DNA of 64,000 nt from Ancrocorticia sp052089425 (GCF_052089425.1 NZ_JBQCZW010000010.1:5192-69191); one strand, 5' to 3'; shown: positions 1 to 8,192, counted from the first letter of the stretch. The notes: generated by a model from the sequence alone, not told the origin. Translations and numbers: made by a program.

Positions 1-526
1 GCTCTGGCCAAACTTTGCCGCTGAGGGTTGTTGGTTGCTTGGCGGTTTGCTCCGCGGAATCGATGGTGTGGGCAATCTCCGGTGTTTCCGCCTCCTCTGC
101 CACTGATGCGAGCGAGTCCTCTGCGGCATCTGCTGCGCTGTCTTTTCGTCTCCCCCTGAGCATGAGCAGTAGCGTGATGGCAGTAAGAACAAGAAGGATG
201 GCGCCGATCAGCTGACGCATTCCATCGTCGGAAATAACGTTAAGGACGAGGGCGCCAACAATGAGGCCAATGAGCACAGGCGGGACAAGTGAGCGGAGTG
301 CTTTCCAATCGGCGTCACGCCGGTATGTCCACACAGCTAACAGGTCGCCCACGATGAGCAGAACGAGCATCACGGCCGTGGATTCCTTTGCTGGCAACAC
401 CGCAGCAAACATGGCGACTGCCACTGTGGCTAAACCCGGCAGTGCAGTTTTCGCAACTCCAATGAGTAGTCCGGCGATGGCCAAAACAACCCAGCCGTAA
501 CTTGTTAGATCGTAAACCGGCAACAT
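1..526 (-). CDS. TauE/SafE-family permease, C-terminus cut by window edge
   Basis: Read on the minus strand from ATG at 526, the frame stays open for about 175 codons to the window edge. The product has a hydrophobic segment at residues 10-30 containing GLLIGVAKTALPG, the typical first-repeat motif of the TauE/SafE (DUF81) family. More hydrophobic segments follow at about 35-65, 80-100 and 105-125, then an acidic loop rich in Ala, Glu and Ser (about 128-170). Family members are usually near 250-260 residues and export sulfite or organosulfonates, but the substrate cannot be read here. The second half of the repeat lies outside the window. The ribosome binding site is weak; an in-frame GTG at 532 is an alternative start. 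It diverges from the oxidoreductase at 713. Confidence 0.72.
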   Translation of the reverse strand, partial: MLPVYDLTSYGWVVLAIAGLLIGVAKTALPGLATVAVAMFAAVLPAKESTAVMLVLLIVGDLLAVWTYRRDADWKALRSLVPPVLIGLIVGALVLNVISDDGMRQLIGAILLVLTAITLLLMLRGRRKDSAADAAEDSLASVAEEAETPEIAHTIDSAEQTAKQPTTLSGKVWPE

Positions 527-664
527 ACACACATGTTAGGACTTTATTCGCCATGGCGTGTGGGATCTTAGTCGTTAATACCTAAGCAATTGCTCGGGAG
601 ATTATTGAAATTACGGAGAACAAGCGGTCATGGCGTGCTATATAGGCGTATGTCATACTTGTAT

Positions 665-676
665 TTGTCTAAACAT
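665..676. promoter_or_regulatory. Dyad TTGT-N4-ACAT upstream of the first oxidoreductase
   Basis: The sequence TTGTCTAAACAT, preceded by AT, lies 37 bases before the start codon at 713 in the intergenic space 527-712. The same TTGT-N4-ACA arrangement occurs at 4257, 8194, 10212 and 11979, all in promoters of this region. A second palindrome, AGCAATTGCT, is at 585-594. An operator role is inference from recurrence and symmetry. Confidence 0.4.
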
Positions 677-712
677 TGTTAACGAAGACTATGAATTCAA
701 CGAGGAGTTCCG

Positions 713-1921
713 ATGCCAAAGAGAGTGCTTGGAGTTGGTGTTATCAGTCTGGGGTGGATGGGCCGCCTGCACACACAAGCGTACAAGGCGTTGTCTGAGC
801 GCTACAGAGAGATAGATGCAGACATTCGGTTGGTGAGTGCGTGTGATCCCGTCGAGCAAAACCGAGTGTTGGCCACGGAGTCCCTTGGGTTCGCGAAGGC
901 TGTGGCTGATTACCATGAGGTGTTGACGGATCCAGAGGTAGATATTGTTTCCATATGCTCGCCAAACTACCTGCACCGTGAGATAGCGCTAGTAGCGATT
1001 GAGGCAGGTAAACCTTTCTGGATAGAAAAGCCCATGGGGGTTTCGGCGAGCGAATCCAAAGACATCGCGGTATCGGCGGCGCAAGCAGGGCTGGTAACAT
1101 CTGTCGGTTTCAACTACCGGCATGTTCCTGCAATTGAGAAGGCGCGTGAAATAGTCCGAAGCGGACGCCTCGGGCGAATCACCAATGTACGGTGCTGGCT
1201 CATGGCCGACTACGCGTCCTTCCCCGAAGGACCGCTCACGTGGAGGTATGACCGCGAACTCGCCGGTGCCGGTGTAGTTGGAGATCTGATGAGCCACGGT
1301 GCTGATCTTGTCCAGTACGTCTGCGGCCGAATCGCCTCCGTTTCTGCACTGACCGACACCTTCATCCCCGAACGACCGATCCCCACGAGTGTGGGCGTGG
1401 GCCACAGCGGCTGGGAGGTCTCCGATGAGTTGGGGGCAGTGGGGAACGAGGACTACGTTGCGATGATCGTGCGGCTGGCCAATGGTGTGGTGGGGACGCT
1501 TGAATCCTCGCGGGTTTCGGTTGGGCCCCGCTCTGAATACTCCATTGAGGTGTACGGGACGGATGGTTCGCTCCGGTGGAACTTTGAGAAACTGAACGAT
1601 CTGGAAATCTGCATTGGCCGTGAGAACGAGTTCCAAGGCTACACGCGAGTCATGGCTGGCCCCACATTCCCATCATTTGAACGCTTCCAGCCGGGAGCTG
1701 GAACGTCAATGGGATTCGATGATCTTAAAGTTATCGAGGCTGCTCAATTCGTTCAGTCTGTGCTCACCGAACGCCAACTGGCACCTTCCGTGGCCGATGG
1801 GTGGGCGGCCGCGGAAGTGGATGAGGCAACGGTTGCCTCCGCGAGCGATGGGCAGTGGCACGACGTCGCTCCCGTGACAGGACGAACCACATACGACTCT
1901 GATGGTCCCCTCTGGCCATGA
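713..1921 (+). CDS. Gfo/Idh/MocA family NAD(P)-dependent oxidoreductase
   Basis: This 402-residue protein has an N-terminal Rossmann fold starting GVGVISLGWMGRLH and the family motif EKP (in WIEKPMGV, about residues 103-110), whose Lys normally takes part in catalysis. The C-terminal half follows the alpha/beta dimerisation domain, with the GFNYRHVPA and DLMSHGADL segments typical of inositol or sugar dehydrogenases. Such enzymes oxidise a sugar or cyclitol hydroxyl with NAD(P)+ in the cytoplasm. GAGGAG at about 700-705 is a good ribosome binding site. It is followed 43 bases later by the IolE-like gene, so the two probably act in sequence. The exact substrate (inositol or a 3-keto-forming glycoside reaction) is not decidable from the sequence. 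Confidence 0.85.
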   Translation: MPKRVLGVGVISLGWMGRLHTQAYKALSERYREIDADIRLVSACDPVEQNRVLATESLGFAKAVADYHEVLTDPEVDIVSICSPNYLHREIALVAIEAGKPFWIEKPMGVSASESKDIAVSAAQAGLVTSVGFNYRHVPAIEKAREIVRSGRLGRITNVRCWLMADYASFPEGPLTWRYDRELAGAGVVGDLMSHGADLVQYVCGRIASVSALTDTFIPERPIPTSVGVGHSGWEVSDELGAVGNEDYVAMIVRLANGVVGTLESSRVSVGPRSEYSIEVYGTDGSLRWNFEKLNDLEICIGRENEFQGYTRVMAGPTFPSFERFQPGAGTSMGFDDLKVIEAAQFVQSVLTERQLAPSVADGWAAAEVDEATVASASDGQWHDVAPVTGRTTYDSDGPLWP

Positions 1922-1964
1922 GTCATGAATATTTCGAATACATCTGAACATAGAAAGGTAGAGC

Positions 1965-2852
1965 ATGAGCACGATTAAAGTGGGCTGCGCCCCTATTGCG
2001 TGGGTAAACGACGATATGCCAACGCTGGGAGGAGAGACAACGTATCGACAAATCCTGAGCGAAGTGGCGCTCGCGGGCTATGCGGGTACGGAGATCGGCA
2101 ACAAGTACCCCAAAGACCCAGCTGTTCTCAACAAGGAACTGCAGATGCGCGGAATTAAGATCGCCGCGGCATGGCACGGTTGCCTTCTGACAACCGAACC
2201 CTATGAGGAAGAAGAGAAGAAGTTCATCGCCTTTCGCGATTACATGGCCGCGCTGAACGCGGACTGCATCAACATCTGCGAGCAGGGACACTCGATCCAG
2301 GGTATGCGCGACAAGTCGATTTTTGATGACAAGCCTGTTTTTACGGACGATGAGTGGAACCGCCTGTATGAGGGACTAGATCGGTTCGGCGAATTGGCCG
2401 CAGAAAAGGGACTACGCTTGTCCTACCACCACCATATGGGTACAGGCGTCCAGACTACGGCTGAGATTGACCGCCTGATGGAGAACACGGATCCAAACAA
2501 GCTCAAACTTTTGGTAGATAATGGGCACCTCCTATTCTCTGGTGAAAGCCCTGCCGAGATCGTGAAAAAGTATCTCAATCGCATCGGCCACGTTCATCTC
2601 AAGGACATTCGCCCAGACATTGTGGAGAAGGCGCGTGCTGACAAGCTCAGTTTCCTTGACTCGATACTTGCTGGGTCCTTTACAGTCCCCGGCGATGGTC
2701 CCACGGATTTCGAAGAGCTTCTGCAGCCAGTCGTGGACTCAGATTATGATGGTTGGTTCATGGTGGAAGCGGAGCAGGATCCCGATGTGGCGAATCCGCT
2801 CGAGTATGCACTCATCGCTCGCAGGCATCTGCACGAGACACTTGGTGTTTAA
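1965..2852 (+). CDS. iolE: Myo-inosose-2 dehydratase (IolE-like)
   Basis: This 295-residue TIM-barrel protein begins with GCAPIAWVNDDMP followed by ETTYRQILSE, the signature N-terminus of IolE, and carries GTEIGNKYP and the metal-site segments HHHMGTG, DNGHL, GHVHLKD and MVEAEQDP. IolE dehydrates 2-keto-myo-inositol to 3D-(3,5/4)-trihydroxycyclohexane-1,2-dione in the cytoplasm using a divalent metal. Length matches the family. AAAGG lies about 9 bases before the ATG. It sits in the same direction as, and close behind, a Gfo/Idh/MocA dehydrogenase, which could supply its keto substrate. The later enzymes IolD, IolB, IolC and IolJ are not in this window. Confidence 0.85.
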   Translation: MSTIKVGCAPIAWVNDDMPTLGGETTYRQILSEVALAGYAGTEIGNKYPKDPAVLNKELQMRGIKIAAAWHGCLLTTEPYEEEEKKFIAFRDYMAALNADCINICEQGHSIQGMRDKSIFDDKPVFTDDEWNRLYEGLDRFGELAAEKGLRLSYHHHMGTGVQTTAEIDRLMENTDPNKLKLLVDNGHLLFSGESPAEIVKKYLNRIGHVHLKDIRPDIVEKARADKLSFLDSILAGSFTVPGDGPTDFEELLQPVVDSDYDGWFMVEAEQDPDVANPLEYALIARRHLHETLGV

Positions 2853-2947
2853 CGAGGCTGGTGTATAACGAGGCAGCGTTATCGAGATAATTGCTACCGG
2901 CTTAGGTTGAGTGGGGGTGAGCTTCAAGGCGCACCCCCCGCCGTTGC

Positions 2948-4063
2948 TCACCCGCGGCGGATTTGCTGGCCTTCTGGGGATCGATGTGGGCTGCGATAGG
3001 TGATGGCGGGAACTTCCAACTGTGGAATGTGTGGTGCGGGCGTTGCTGTACGAACCGGTCCCGTTGACCCGCGAACTGTTAAGGACGTTGGGAGAATTGT
3101 TCCACGAGCCTGAGTTGAAATGGCGGCCGAATCCAAGCGGTGGATTGCACGTTCGGCAGCGAATCTGGCTAGATCACGAGGACTTTGGTGTACGGACGTC
3201 ATGTTGATTCCCGGGCGTGATGCAATCTCCGAATCATCAAAACCGATGACGGATACGTCAGCAGGTACGGATACTCCGCACCGGATGAGCACATCGATGA
3301 GCCCCAGAGCACACCTATCATTGAATGCGATGATAGCGGTTGGAAGATCGCCTGAACGTACGATTGCCTCGGCTACGCTTGCACCGGAAGCTTCATCTTT
3401 TCCTCCGTCAGGCGTTGAATACGCCGTTTCCTGAAGCCCATTCACGTCAATTGCACGCTCAAACGCAGCCAGCCGATCCTGCCCCCCGGCGGCTTCGGAG
3501 CAGGAAAGATATCGTATCTTGGTGTGCCCCAATTCCATGAGGTGGCTGGTGGCGAGGTTCATGCCGTCGTCGTCAGAAACAACCCAATCAACTCCGGGCG
3601 CCACACTCCTCTGGGCCACGGTAATCACGGGCATCCTCCGGCTCAGACGGCCGAGCCTCTCCTCCTCCAGCAGGCACCCAAGCAAGATGAGGGCGCCGCT
3701 ACGGTAGGAGAGCAGTGTTTCTACGGCTTCGGATTCGCTGCGGTGTTCGGAGACTGCCGAGAGCACCAACTGATATCGAGTGTTGGCGGTGGCGGCGTAC
3801 AACCCGTCGAGAAGTTCATGGTGAAATGGTTGACGGGTATTGAACGTGACTCCAATCGTATTAGGGGATGAGACGCGAAGGGCGCGGGCGCTCTCGTTGC
3901 GCACATAGCCAAGCCTGTTGGCGGCCTCCAATACCTTCTCACGCGTGGCGTCACTGGCTCCGGCGGCGTCCCTGAAGATGATGGAGACCAGTGACTGAGA
4001 CACTCCAGCTTCGCGGGCAACGTCGCGCATGGTTGGCCGTGGCCTCTCAGCAGGATCTGTCAT
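2948..4063 (-). CDS. LacI-family transcriptional regulator
   Basis: This 371-residue protein has the LacI helix-turn-helix at about residues 11-32 (TMRDVAREAGVSQSLVS, then TREKVLEAANRLGYVRNESAR) and a periplasmic-binding-type sensor domain with NTIGVTF, ELGHTKIRYLS, AFNDRCALG and VIGFDDSE. The C-terminal 30 residues, rich in Pro and Arg, run past the usual end. AAGGAAGGGAAG precedes the ATG. It is divergent from the iolG operon and downstream-facing to iolE, so it most likely represses the surrounding inositol-type genes in response to a sugar or cyclitol. That target assignment is from position only. Confidence 0.85.
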   Translation of the reverse strand: MTDPAERPRPTMRDVAREAGVSQSLVSIIFRDAAGASDATREKVLEAANRLGYVRNESARALRVSSPNTIGVTFNTRQPFHHELLDGLYAATANTRYQLVLSAVSEHRSESEAVETLLSYRSGALILLGCLLEEERLGRLSRRMPVITVAQRSVAPGVDWVVSDDDGMNLATSHLMELGHTKIRYLSCSEAAGGQDRLAAFERAIDVNGLQETAYSTPDGGKDEASGASVAEAIVRSGDLPTAIIAFNDRCALGLIDVLIRCGVSVPADVSVIGFDDSEIASRPGINMTSVHQSPRDLARFAAERAIHRLDSAAISTQARGTILPTSLTVRGSTGPVRTATPAPHIPQLEVPAITYRSPHRSPEGQQIRRG

Positions 4064-4256
4064 CTTCCCTTCCTTGGAACCGATTGCACGTGTGGCTCTC
4101 AGAATAGCAACTGAGGCAAGCAGTTAGCGGCATCTAACGTGCATATGTGCTGATTTCCCGCGACGAGTAGGCGTGCTGGCTGTATGTGTACACCGATAAT
4201 TTCACGGCCGGTGGCTCTCGATCTATTGTATGAAACCTTCCGATGGTACGTGGACA

Positions 4257-4268
4257 ATGTATTGACAA
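4257..4268. promoter_or_regulatory. Dyad ATGT-N4-ACAA overlapping the iolG -35 box
   Basis: ATGTATTGACAA reads TTGTCAATACAT on the other strand, matching the TTGT-N4-ACA pattern seen at 665, 8194, 10212 and 11979. It overlaps the -35 hexamer at 4262-4267, where a bound protein would block polymerase. Degenerate at one arm, so the call is tentative. Confidence 0.3.
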
Positions 4269-4290
4269 GACATTTGAGCCTACCTACACT
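4262..4290 (+). promoter_or_regulatory. Sigma-70-type promoter of the iolG operon
   Basis: TTGACA at 4262-4267 and TACACT at 4285-4290 are separated by 17 bases, close to the vegetative consensus. It lies in the 311-base space between the divergent LacI gene and iolG (start 4375). Confidence 0.7.
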
Positions 4291-4291
4291 G

Positions 4292-4307
4292 ACTAGTACG
4301 AACTAGT
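4292..4307. promoter_or_regulatory. Inverted repeat ACTAGT-N4-ACTAGT just after the -10 box
   Basis: Two ACTAGT arms flank ACGA, starting two bases after the -10 hexamer, so the site overlaps the expected transcription start. This is the usual place for a repressor operator. The neighbouring LacI protein is the obvious candidate, although that family often prefers a central CG, absent here. Confidence 0.45.
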
Positions 4308-4374
4308 GATTCGAAGTAGCTCAACAATGCGTGAAGCCGAATCGCTACACAACTCGACAAAGGAGTTCGAGCCT

Positions 4375-5388
4375 ATGAAGAAGATTGCATTAGTGGGAGC
4401 TGGCAGAATCGGTACCCACCACGCGAGGACAATAGCTGGCGAGGTTGCCGGAGTTGAACTGGCGGTGCTGGCGGATCCTGTGGCACAACATCGTGATGAG
4501 CTGGCTGCGGAGTTAAACGTGGCGAGCACACTTGACGATCCCTTGCAGATCGCACAAGATGAGACGATCGACGCGGTGGTCATCACGGCACCGGCGGCAA
4601 ACCACGTAGAGCTCATCACGGCGTTTGCAGCCGCCGGAAAACACATCTTCACCGAGAAGCCGGTGGCAATTACAGTGCCGGATGCCAAAGCCGCTGTAGC
4701 TGCCGCGAAAGAAGCTGGTGTACTTTTCCAAGTAGGTTTTAACCGGCGTTACGCCGAATCATGGGCCCGGGCCAAGGAGATGGTTGCTGCCGGCGCAGTA
4801 GGTTCTGTGCAGCGTGTCCATTCGATGACCCGCGATCCTGGGCCGTGGCCGGGTGACCCGGCAAAGGTGGCCCCGGGAACGATCTTCAACGAAACCCTCA
4901 TCCATGACTTCGATACCATCAATTGGTTGAACGAGGGTGCTGAACCCGTCGAGGTTTATGCGGTCGCGGATGCTCTGGTAGCACCCGAGGCAAAAGGAAC
5001 TGGGTTCTTCGACAGTTCGGTGGTTATCATTCGATACAGCAATGGAGCCATGGCAACGGCGGAGGCCTCATTTAGCGCGATGTACGGCTACGACCTTCGA
5101 GGAGAAGTATTTGGCTCGAAGGGCATGACCTCCATGGGAAACCTAGCCAACACTGACGCACGGCTTTATGACAGCGGCGGTGGACACTGCGACACGTCCG
5201 GAACTGACACGTCGCGCTTCCATGAGGCGTACAGGTTGGAGTTCCAGACGTTCGCTGATCTGATCAATGGTAAGAACGTGGACTATCCGGGTGCTGAAGC
5301 GGGAATCAAGGCGCAGCTTGTTGCTGCTGCGGCCATCAAGTCCGTGGCCGAATGCCGTCCAGTACAAATTTCGGAGGTAAACGAATGA
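4375..5388 (+). CDS. iolG: Inositol 2-dehydrogenase-like Gfo/Idh/MocA protein (IolG)
   Basis: This 337-residue enzyme starts MKKIALVGAGRIGTHHART, a Rossmann NAD-binding loop, and carries EKPVAIT, GFNRRYAESW and the HDFDTINWL segment typical of inositol 2-dehydrogenases, which oxidise myo-inositol to 2-keto-myo-inositol. The start at 4375 is chosen over an upstream in-frame codon because AGGAG lies at 4361-4365. It has its own promoter and overlaps the next gene by ATGA, so the two are translationally coupled. Some close relatives act on scyllo-inositol or other cyclitols, so the exact substrate is inferred. Confidence 0.82.
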   Translation: MKKIALVGAGRIGTHHARTIAGEVAGVELAVLADPVAQHRDELAAELNVASTLDDPLQIAQDETIDAVVITAPAANHVELITAFAAAGKHIFTEKPVAITVPDAKAAVAAAKEAGVLFQVGFNRRYAESWARAKEMVAAGAVGSVQRVHSMTRDPGPWPGDPAKVAPGTIFNETLIHDFDTINWLNEGAEPVEVYAVADALVAPEAKGTGFFDSSVVIIRYSNGAMATAEASFSAMYGYDLRGEVFGSKGMTSMGNLANTDARLYDSGGGHCDTSGTDTSRFHEAYRLEFQTFADLINGKNVDYPGAEAGIKAQLVAAAAIKSVAECRPVQISEVNE

Positions 5389-6182
5389 GCATCAAAGCGA
5401 ACAACAGCCCGTTCCGGTTGGCAGCCTGTTCGGAAATGATCTTCCAAGATATTCCCTTCATGGAGCGGCTGGAGAAGATAGCCGGGCGTGGCCTTGAAGT
5501 TGAGATGTGGGACTGGACCAACAAGGATCTGGATGTGATTGCCGGTACCGGAATACCGATCAGCTCGATGACTGGTTATGTTTCGGGAAACCTGACCGAT
5601 AAGGATGAAATTCCGAACCTCTTGGAATCCGCTAAGCGATCGGTGGAGGCTGCACACGTGGTGGGCTGCACTCGCCTCGTCATTCATGGAACAGGCTTGG
5701 GTGAAGGCGGAATACCGGTGAAGCCTGTTCAGGTTGTCACGGGGGCTATGTGGGCGCAGGCGGCGTTGACCCTCAATGCCCTGTCGAAGATCGGGCGAGA
5801 TGGCGATGTGATGTTCACCCTCGAGAATCTCAACCTCCCGGTTGATCACGCCGGAACTCCATTCAACAGTCCGCACGATACTCTCGCACTAGTATCGGCG
5901 GTAGATTCGCCGAACGTCCGAATGAATCTGGATCTTTACCATGCGCAGATCGGTGATGGCCAGTTGATTGAAACCTGCCGGACCTCCCTGCCGTGGATCG
6001 GCGAGATTCAAATCGCGGATGCACCCGGGCGGTGCGAACCTGGAACAGGCGAGATCAACTACCGCAACGTGGCGCTCGCCCTCAAAGACATGGGATATAC
6101 GGGGGTTGTGGCGATGGAAGCCTTCGCCAGCGGTGACTCTGACCAAGCCCTCGATACCTTCATTGAGACATTCTCCGTCTAG
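5385..6182 (+). CDS. Sugar-phosphate-isomerase-type TIM-barrel protein (IolI/Hyi-like)
   Basis: The 265-residue product fits the xylose-isomerase-like TIM-barrel family (AP endonuclease family 2). Visible segments are MFTLENLN, MNLDLYHAQI, IGEIQIADAPGR and the GYTGVVAMEAF end, which carry the Glu, Asp and His metal ligands of hydroxypyruvate isomerase and 2-keto-myo-inositol isomerase. The start at 5385 has GGAGG at 5373-5377 and overlaps the iolG stop. Placement between iolG and a sugar porter suggests an isomerisation of the keto-cyclitol produced by IolG. Hydroxypyruvate isomerase is the main alternative. Confidence 0.7.
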   Translation: MSIKANNSPFRLAACSEMIFQDIPFMERLEKIAGRGLEVEMWDWTNKDLDVIAGTGIPISSMTGYVSGNLTDKDEIPNLLESAKRSVEAAHVVGCTRLVIHGTGLGEGGIPVKPVQVVTGAMWAQAALTLNALSKIGRDGDVMFTLENLNLPVDHAGTPFNSPHDTLALVSAVDSPNVRMNLDLYHAQIGDGQLIETCRTSLPWIGEIQIADAPGRCEPGTGEINYRNVALALKDMGYTGVVAMEAFASGDSDQALDTFIETFSV

Positions 6183-6230
6183 TTTTTCATGATGTTCGTC
6201 AGCGTTGACGACGTAAGGAGTCGTGACAGT

Positions 6231-7649
6231 ATGGCTGTTACTAGCAAGAGTGATCAAAGAACAAAACCTTTGAAGAAGCGTAATCTTAACGGGGTAGTTT
6301 TCGTGGCCACAATGGGCGCGCTCGCCTTTGGATTTGATACTGGTGTCATTTCCGGTGCTATCCCGTTCCTTGAGCTTCCCTTTTCTGAAGGAGGACTGGC
6401 CCTCAGTGCCAGCCAAGTCGGTATCGTAACGTCTTCCCTCCTCCTTGGTGCTGCCTGTGGAGGACTGCTCTCAGGAAACCTCGCCGATCAACGGGGACGC
6501 AAACGTACACTTCTCATCTTGGCACTTCTGTTCACCGCTGGTGCCATCGGCACGTCACTGGCGCCCAATATCGTGGTGATGGTGATATTCCGAGTCGTGT
6601 TGGGCCTCGCCGTAGGTGGGGCATCGGCCATCGTCCCGGTGTTCATTGGCGAATTGGCACCCACCCACTTGCGTGGGCAGCTGGTGGCGCGCAATGAGTT
6701 GACGATTGTGACGGGTCAGCTGCTTGCCTACACGTCTAATGCGATCTTCGCACAGACAATGCCGGACAACCACCACGTGTGGCGGTTCATGCTTATCTTG
6801 TGCACAGTGCCCGCACTCCTTCTGTTCTTCGGGACCTTCTATTTGGCGGAATCGCCCCGCTGGCTCATCTCTCACAACAAACTGGCCGAGGCGCGGGACG
6901 CACTATGGCAGCTCCGCGAAGGAGACGATGTTGAGGATGAACTCCAAGAGATCAAGCAGCACGTAGAAGAGACCAAACGAATAGAGGCGGCCTCACTGAG
7001 GACCGAAATGAAGGTCCCATGGATCAGACGTATTGTATTGATTGGCGTCACCTTGTCCTTCTTGTCCCAGATGACCGGAGTGAATTCGGTGATGTATTAC
7101 GCGCCGTCCATCCTCATTCATACAGGCTTGGGGACGAGCGCTTCGATCGTGGCCACCATTGGCAACGGAGTAGTCTCCGTCCTGGCAGTGGCTTTCGGCT
7201 CGATGGTGTTACTGCCACGCATTCGAAGGCGCCCGATGCTGTTGACAGGGCAGATCGGCGTCACATGTTGCCACGTACTTCTTGGATCAGCGTTTGTGTT
7301 TATGGCGCAGTCCGTATTCCGCTCTTACGTAGTGCTGGCACTCATGATGCTGTTCCTGTTCTTCATGCAGGCCTTCGTCTCGGTGATCTTCTGGCTGATG
7401 CTTTCGGAGATTTTCCCCCTCCGCATTCGTGGAAAAGCAATGGGGCTGGCAGTGTTCGCGAACTGGATCGCAAACTTCATTGTTGCGATGCTGTTTCCCC
7501 CTCTTCAAGAGAGCCTGGGTGGAGCGTTGTTCTTCATATTTGCTCTCATCAACTTCGGCACGATCTTCTTCTATCTGAAGTTCATACCTGAGACAAAGGG
7601 GCGTTCCTTGGAGGAGCTTGAACGGCATTTCCAGAGTCAAGGAAAGTAG
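6231..7649 (+). CDS. MFS sugar porter, likely inositol:proton symporter (IolT-like)
   Basis: This 472-residue membrane protein has twelve predicted helices and the sugar-porter signatures GFDTGVISGA (helix 1), DQRGRKR in the loop after helix 2, LAESPRWL before the central loop, and PETKGRSLEE at the C-terminus. The central cytoplasmic loop (about 210-255) is acidic and helical. AAGGAG at 6215-6220 fixes the start at 6231. It is the last gene of the iolG operon and would bring the cyclitol or sugar into the cell. Substrate is inferred from neighbours. Confidence 0.85.
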   Translation: MAVTSKSDQRTKPLKKRNLNGVVFVATMGALAFGFDTGVISGAIPFLELPFSEGGLALSASQVGIVTSSLLLGAACGGLLSGNLADQRGRKRTLLILALLFTAGAIGTSLAPNIVVMVIFRVVLGLAVGGASAIVPVFIGELAPTHLRGQLVARNELTIVTGQLLAYTSNAIFAQTMPDNHHVWRFMLILCTVPALLLFFGTFYLAESPRWLISHNKLAEARDALWQLREGDDVEDELQEIKQHVEETKRIEAASLRTEMKVPWIRRIVLIGVTLSFLSQMTGVNSVMYYAPSILIHTGLGTSASIVATIGNGVVSVLAVAFGSMVLLPRIRRRPMLLTGQIGVTCCHVLLGSAFVFMAQSVFRSYVVLALMMLFLFFMQAFVSVIFWLMLSEIFPLRIRGKAMGLAVFANWIANFIVAMLFPPLQESLGGALFFIFALINFGTIFFYLKFIPETKGRSLEELERHFQSQGK

Positions 7650-7657
7650 GGGTAGTT

Positions 7658-7675
7658 CCTCACCCGTTCGTGAGG
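7658..7675 (+). terminator. Short hairpin after the sugar-porter gene
   Basis: CCTCAC and GTGAGG flank a six-base loop nine bases after the stop codon. There is no T-run behind it, so termination would be weak or factor-dependent. Confidence 0.35.
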
Positions 7676-7730
7676 GCCGGTGCCGCCGTGGTTAGGTGTG
7701 CTCGGCCCTCGCGTGGCCGTTTAGGGAAAC

Positions 7731-7759
7731 AAAAAGGGCGGTACTTCGCTGTACCGCCC
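7731..7759 (-). terminator. Intrinsic terminator of small-protein cassette A
   Basis: GGGCGGTAC and GTACCGCCC form a nine-base-pair stem at 7736-7759. On the minus strand it is followed by TTTTT (7735-7731), so it terminates the minus-strand gene at 7851. The hairpin at 11542 has the same loop and a matching GGACGGTAC stem with a compensated base pair. It could also stop read-through from the plus strand. Confidence 0.8.
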
Positions 7760-7850
7760 GCTTTACCTTCGTGGTGATTGGATCCCGCTTCAGTCCTCCG
7801 TGACTGCTGACGAGAAACCTGTTGAGGCTACCACTGCCTGCTCATTAATA

Positions 7851-8102
7851 TCAGACTTCAGGTGACGCGATTGCCACGCTGATGGTCCTGTAGAAGTAGA
7901 ACAGTGCAACGGCAGCTGACATAAAGCCCGCAGCAATCACCACACTGGTTACCTGAGCGAATGCTCCTGCGAAGGCAACTGCGAGGAAAAGGGACATTAC
8001 CGCTACCGTTACGGCAAGACGGACATCCCCGCCCTTGGGCAGAGTAGGCGTAACCGTCCTGGTCCGTGCGAATGTGTTGTAGCTTGCGGTCATGGTGCTC
8101 AT
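7851..8102 (-). CDS. Small two-helix membrane protein, cassette copy A
   Basis: The 83-residue product has a polar N-terminus (about 30 residues) and two hydrophobic helices (about 33-52 and 56-75) with the segment VAFAGAFAQVTSVVIAAGF. I do not recognise the family. It is clearly paralogous to the protein at 11631-11885: about 30 of the last 63 positions match by eye, including the AVAFAGA core and the SP near the end. The start at 8102 is chosen because AAGGAA lies about eight bases upstream, matching the AAGGAG of the paralogue; ATG at 8093 is an alternative. It has its own promoter, structured leader with a leader peptide, and terminator. A role in stress or transport is possible but nothing in the sequence proves it. 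Confidence 0.75.
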   Translation of the reverse strand: MSTMTASYNTFARTRTVTPTLPKGGDVRLAVTVAVMSLFLAVAFAGAFAQVTSVVIAAGFMSAAVALFYFYRTISVAIASPEV

Positions 8103-8105
8103 ATC

Positions 8106-8187
8106 GGTGCTTCCTTTATCTGTGTAAGACATGCAGGAGCACCAACGTGCCCTGCACGTCGACGTGCGCCCGGGATTTCCCGGACGC
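8106..8187 (-). promoter_or_regulatory. Structured mRNA leader with anti-Shine-Dalgarno, copy A
   Basis: The minus-strand transcript would begin with a hairpin (8187-8166, core CCGGGA/TCCCGG), then a second hairpin (8156-8132) with stem TGCAGG/CCTGCA and inner GCAC/GTGC. The 3' side of this second hairpin, GGTGCTCCT (8143-8135), can instead pair with the ribosome-binding region AGGAAGCACC (8115-8106) over nine pairs with one bulged A. The two pairings exclude each other, as in translational attenuators and riboswitches. The same layout is present in copy B with compensating base changes. The switch itself is inferred. Confidence 0.6.
8116..8157 (-). CDS. Putative 13-residue leader peptide, copy A
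   Basis: A GTG-started reading frame of 14 codons including TAA encodes MQGTLVLLHVLHR. It runs through the second leader hairpin and the anti-SD element and stops 13 bases before the small-protein start. The equivalent frame in copy B, also 14 codons, encodes MCRNTSVLLQVLI, so T-x-VLL-x-VL is shared. A one-base indel between copies is offset by a different start codon, and two Leu codons differ silently. No strong ribosome binding site precedes it, so translation is unproven. Confidence 0.45.
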   Translation of the reverse strand: MQGTLVLLHVLHR

Positions 8188-8192
8188 TTATA

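Noticed and set aside
585..594. AGCAATTGCT palindrome as operator of the LacI regulator at 2948
   Set aside because: It lies far from the likely promoter of the gene at 713, has no partner copy near iolG, and a ten-base palindrome is expected by chance.
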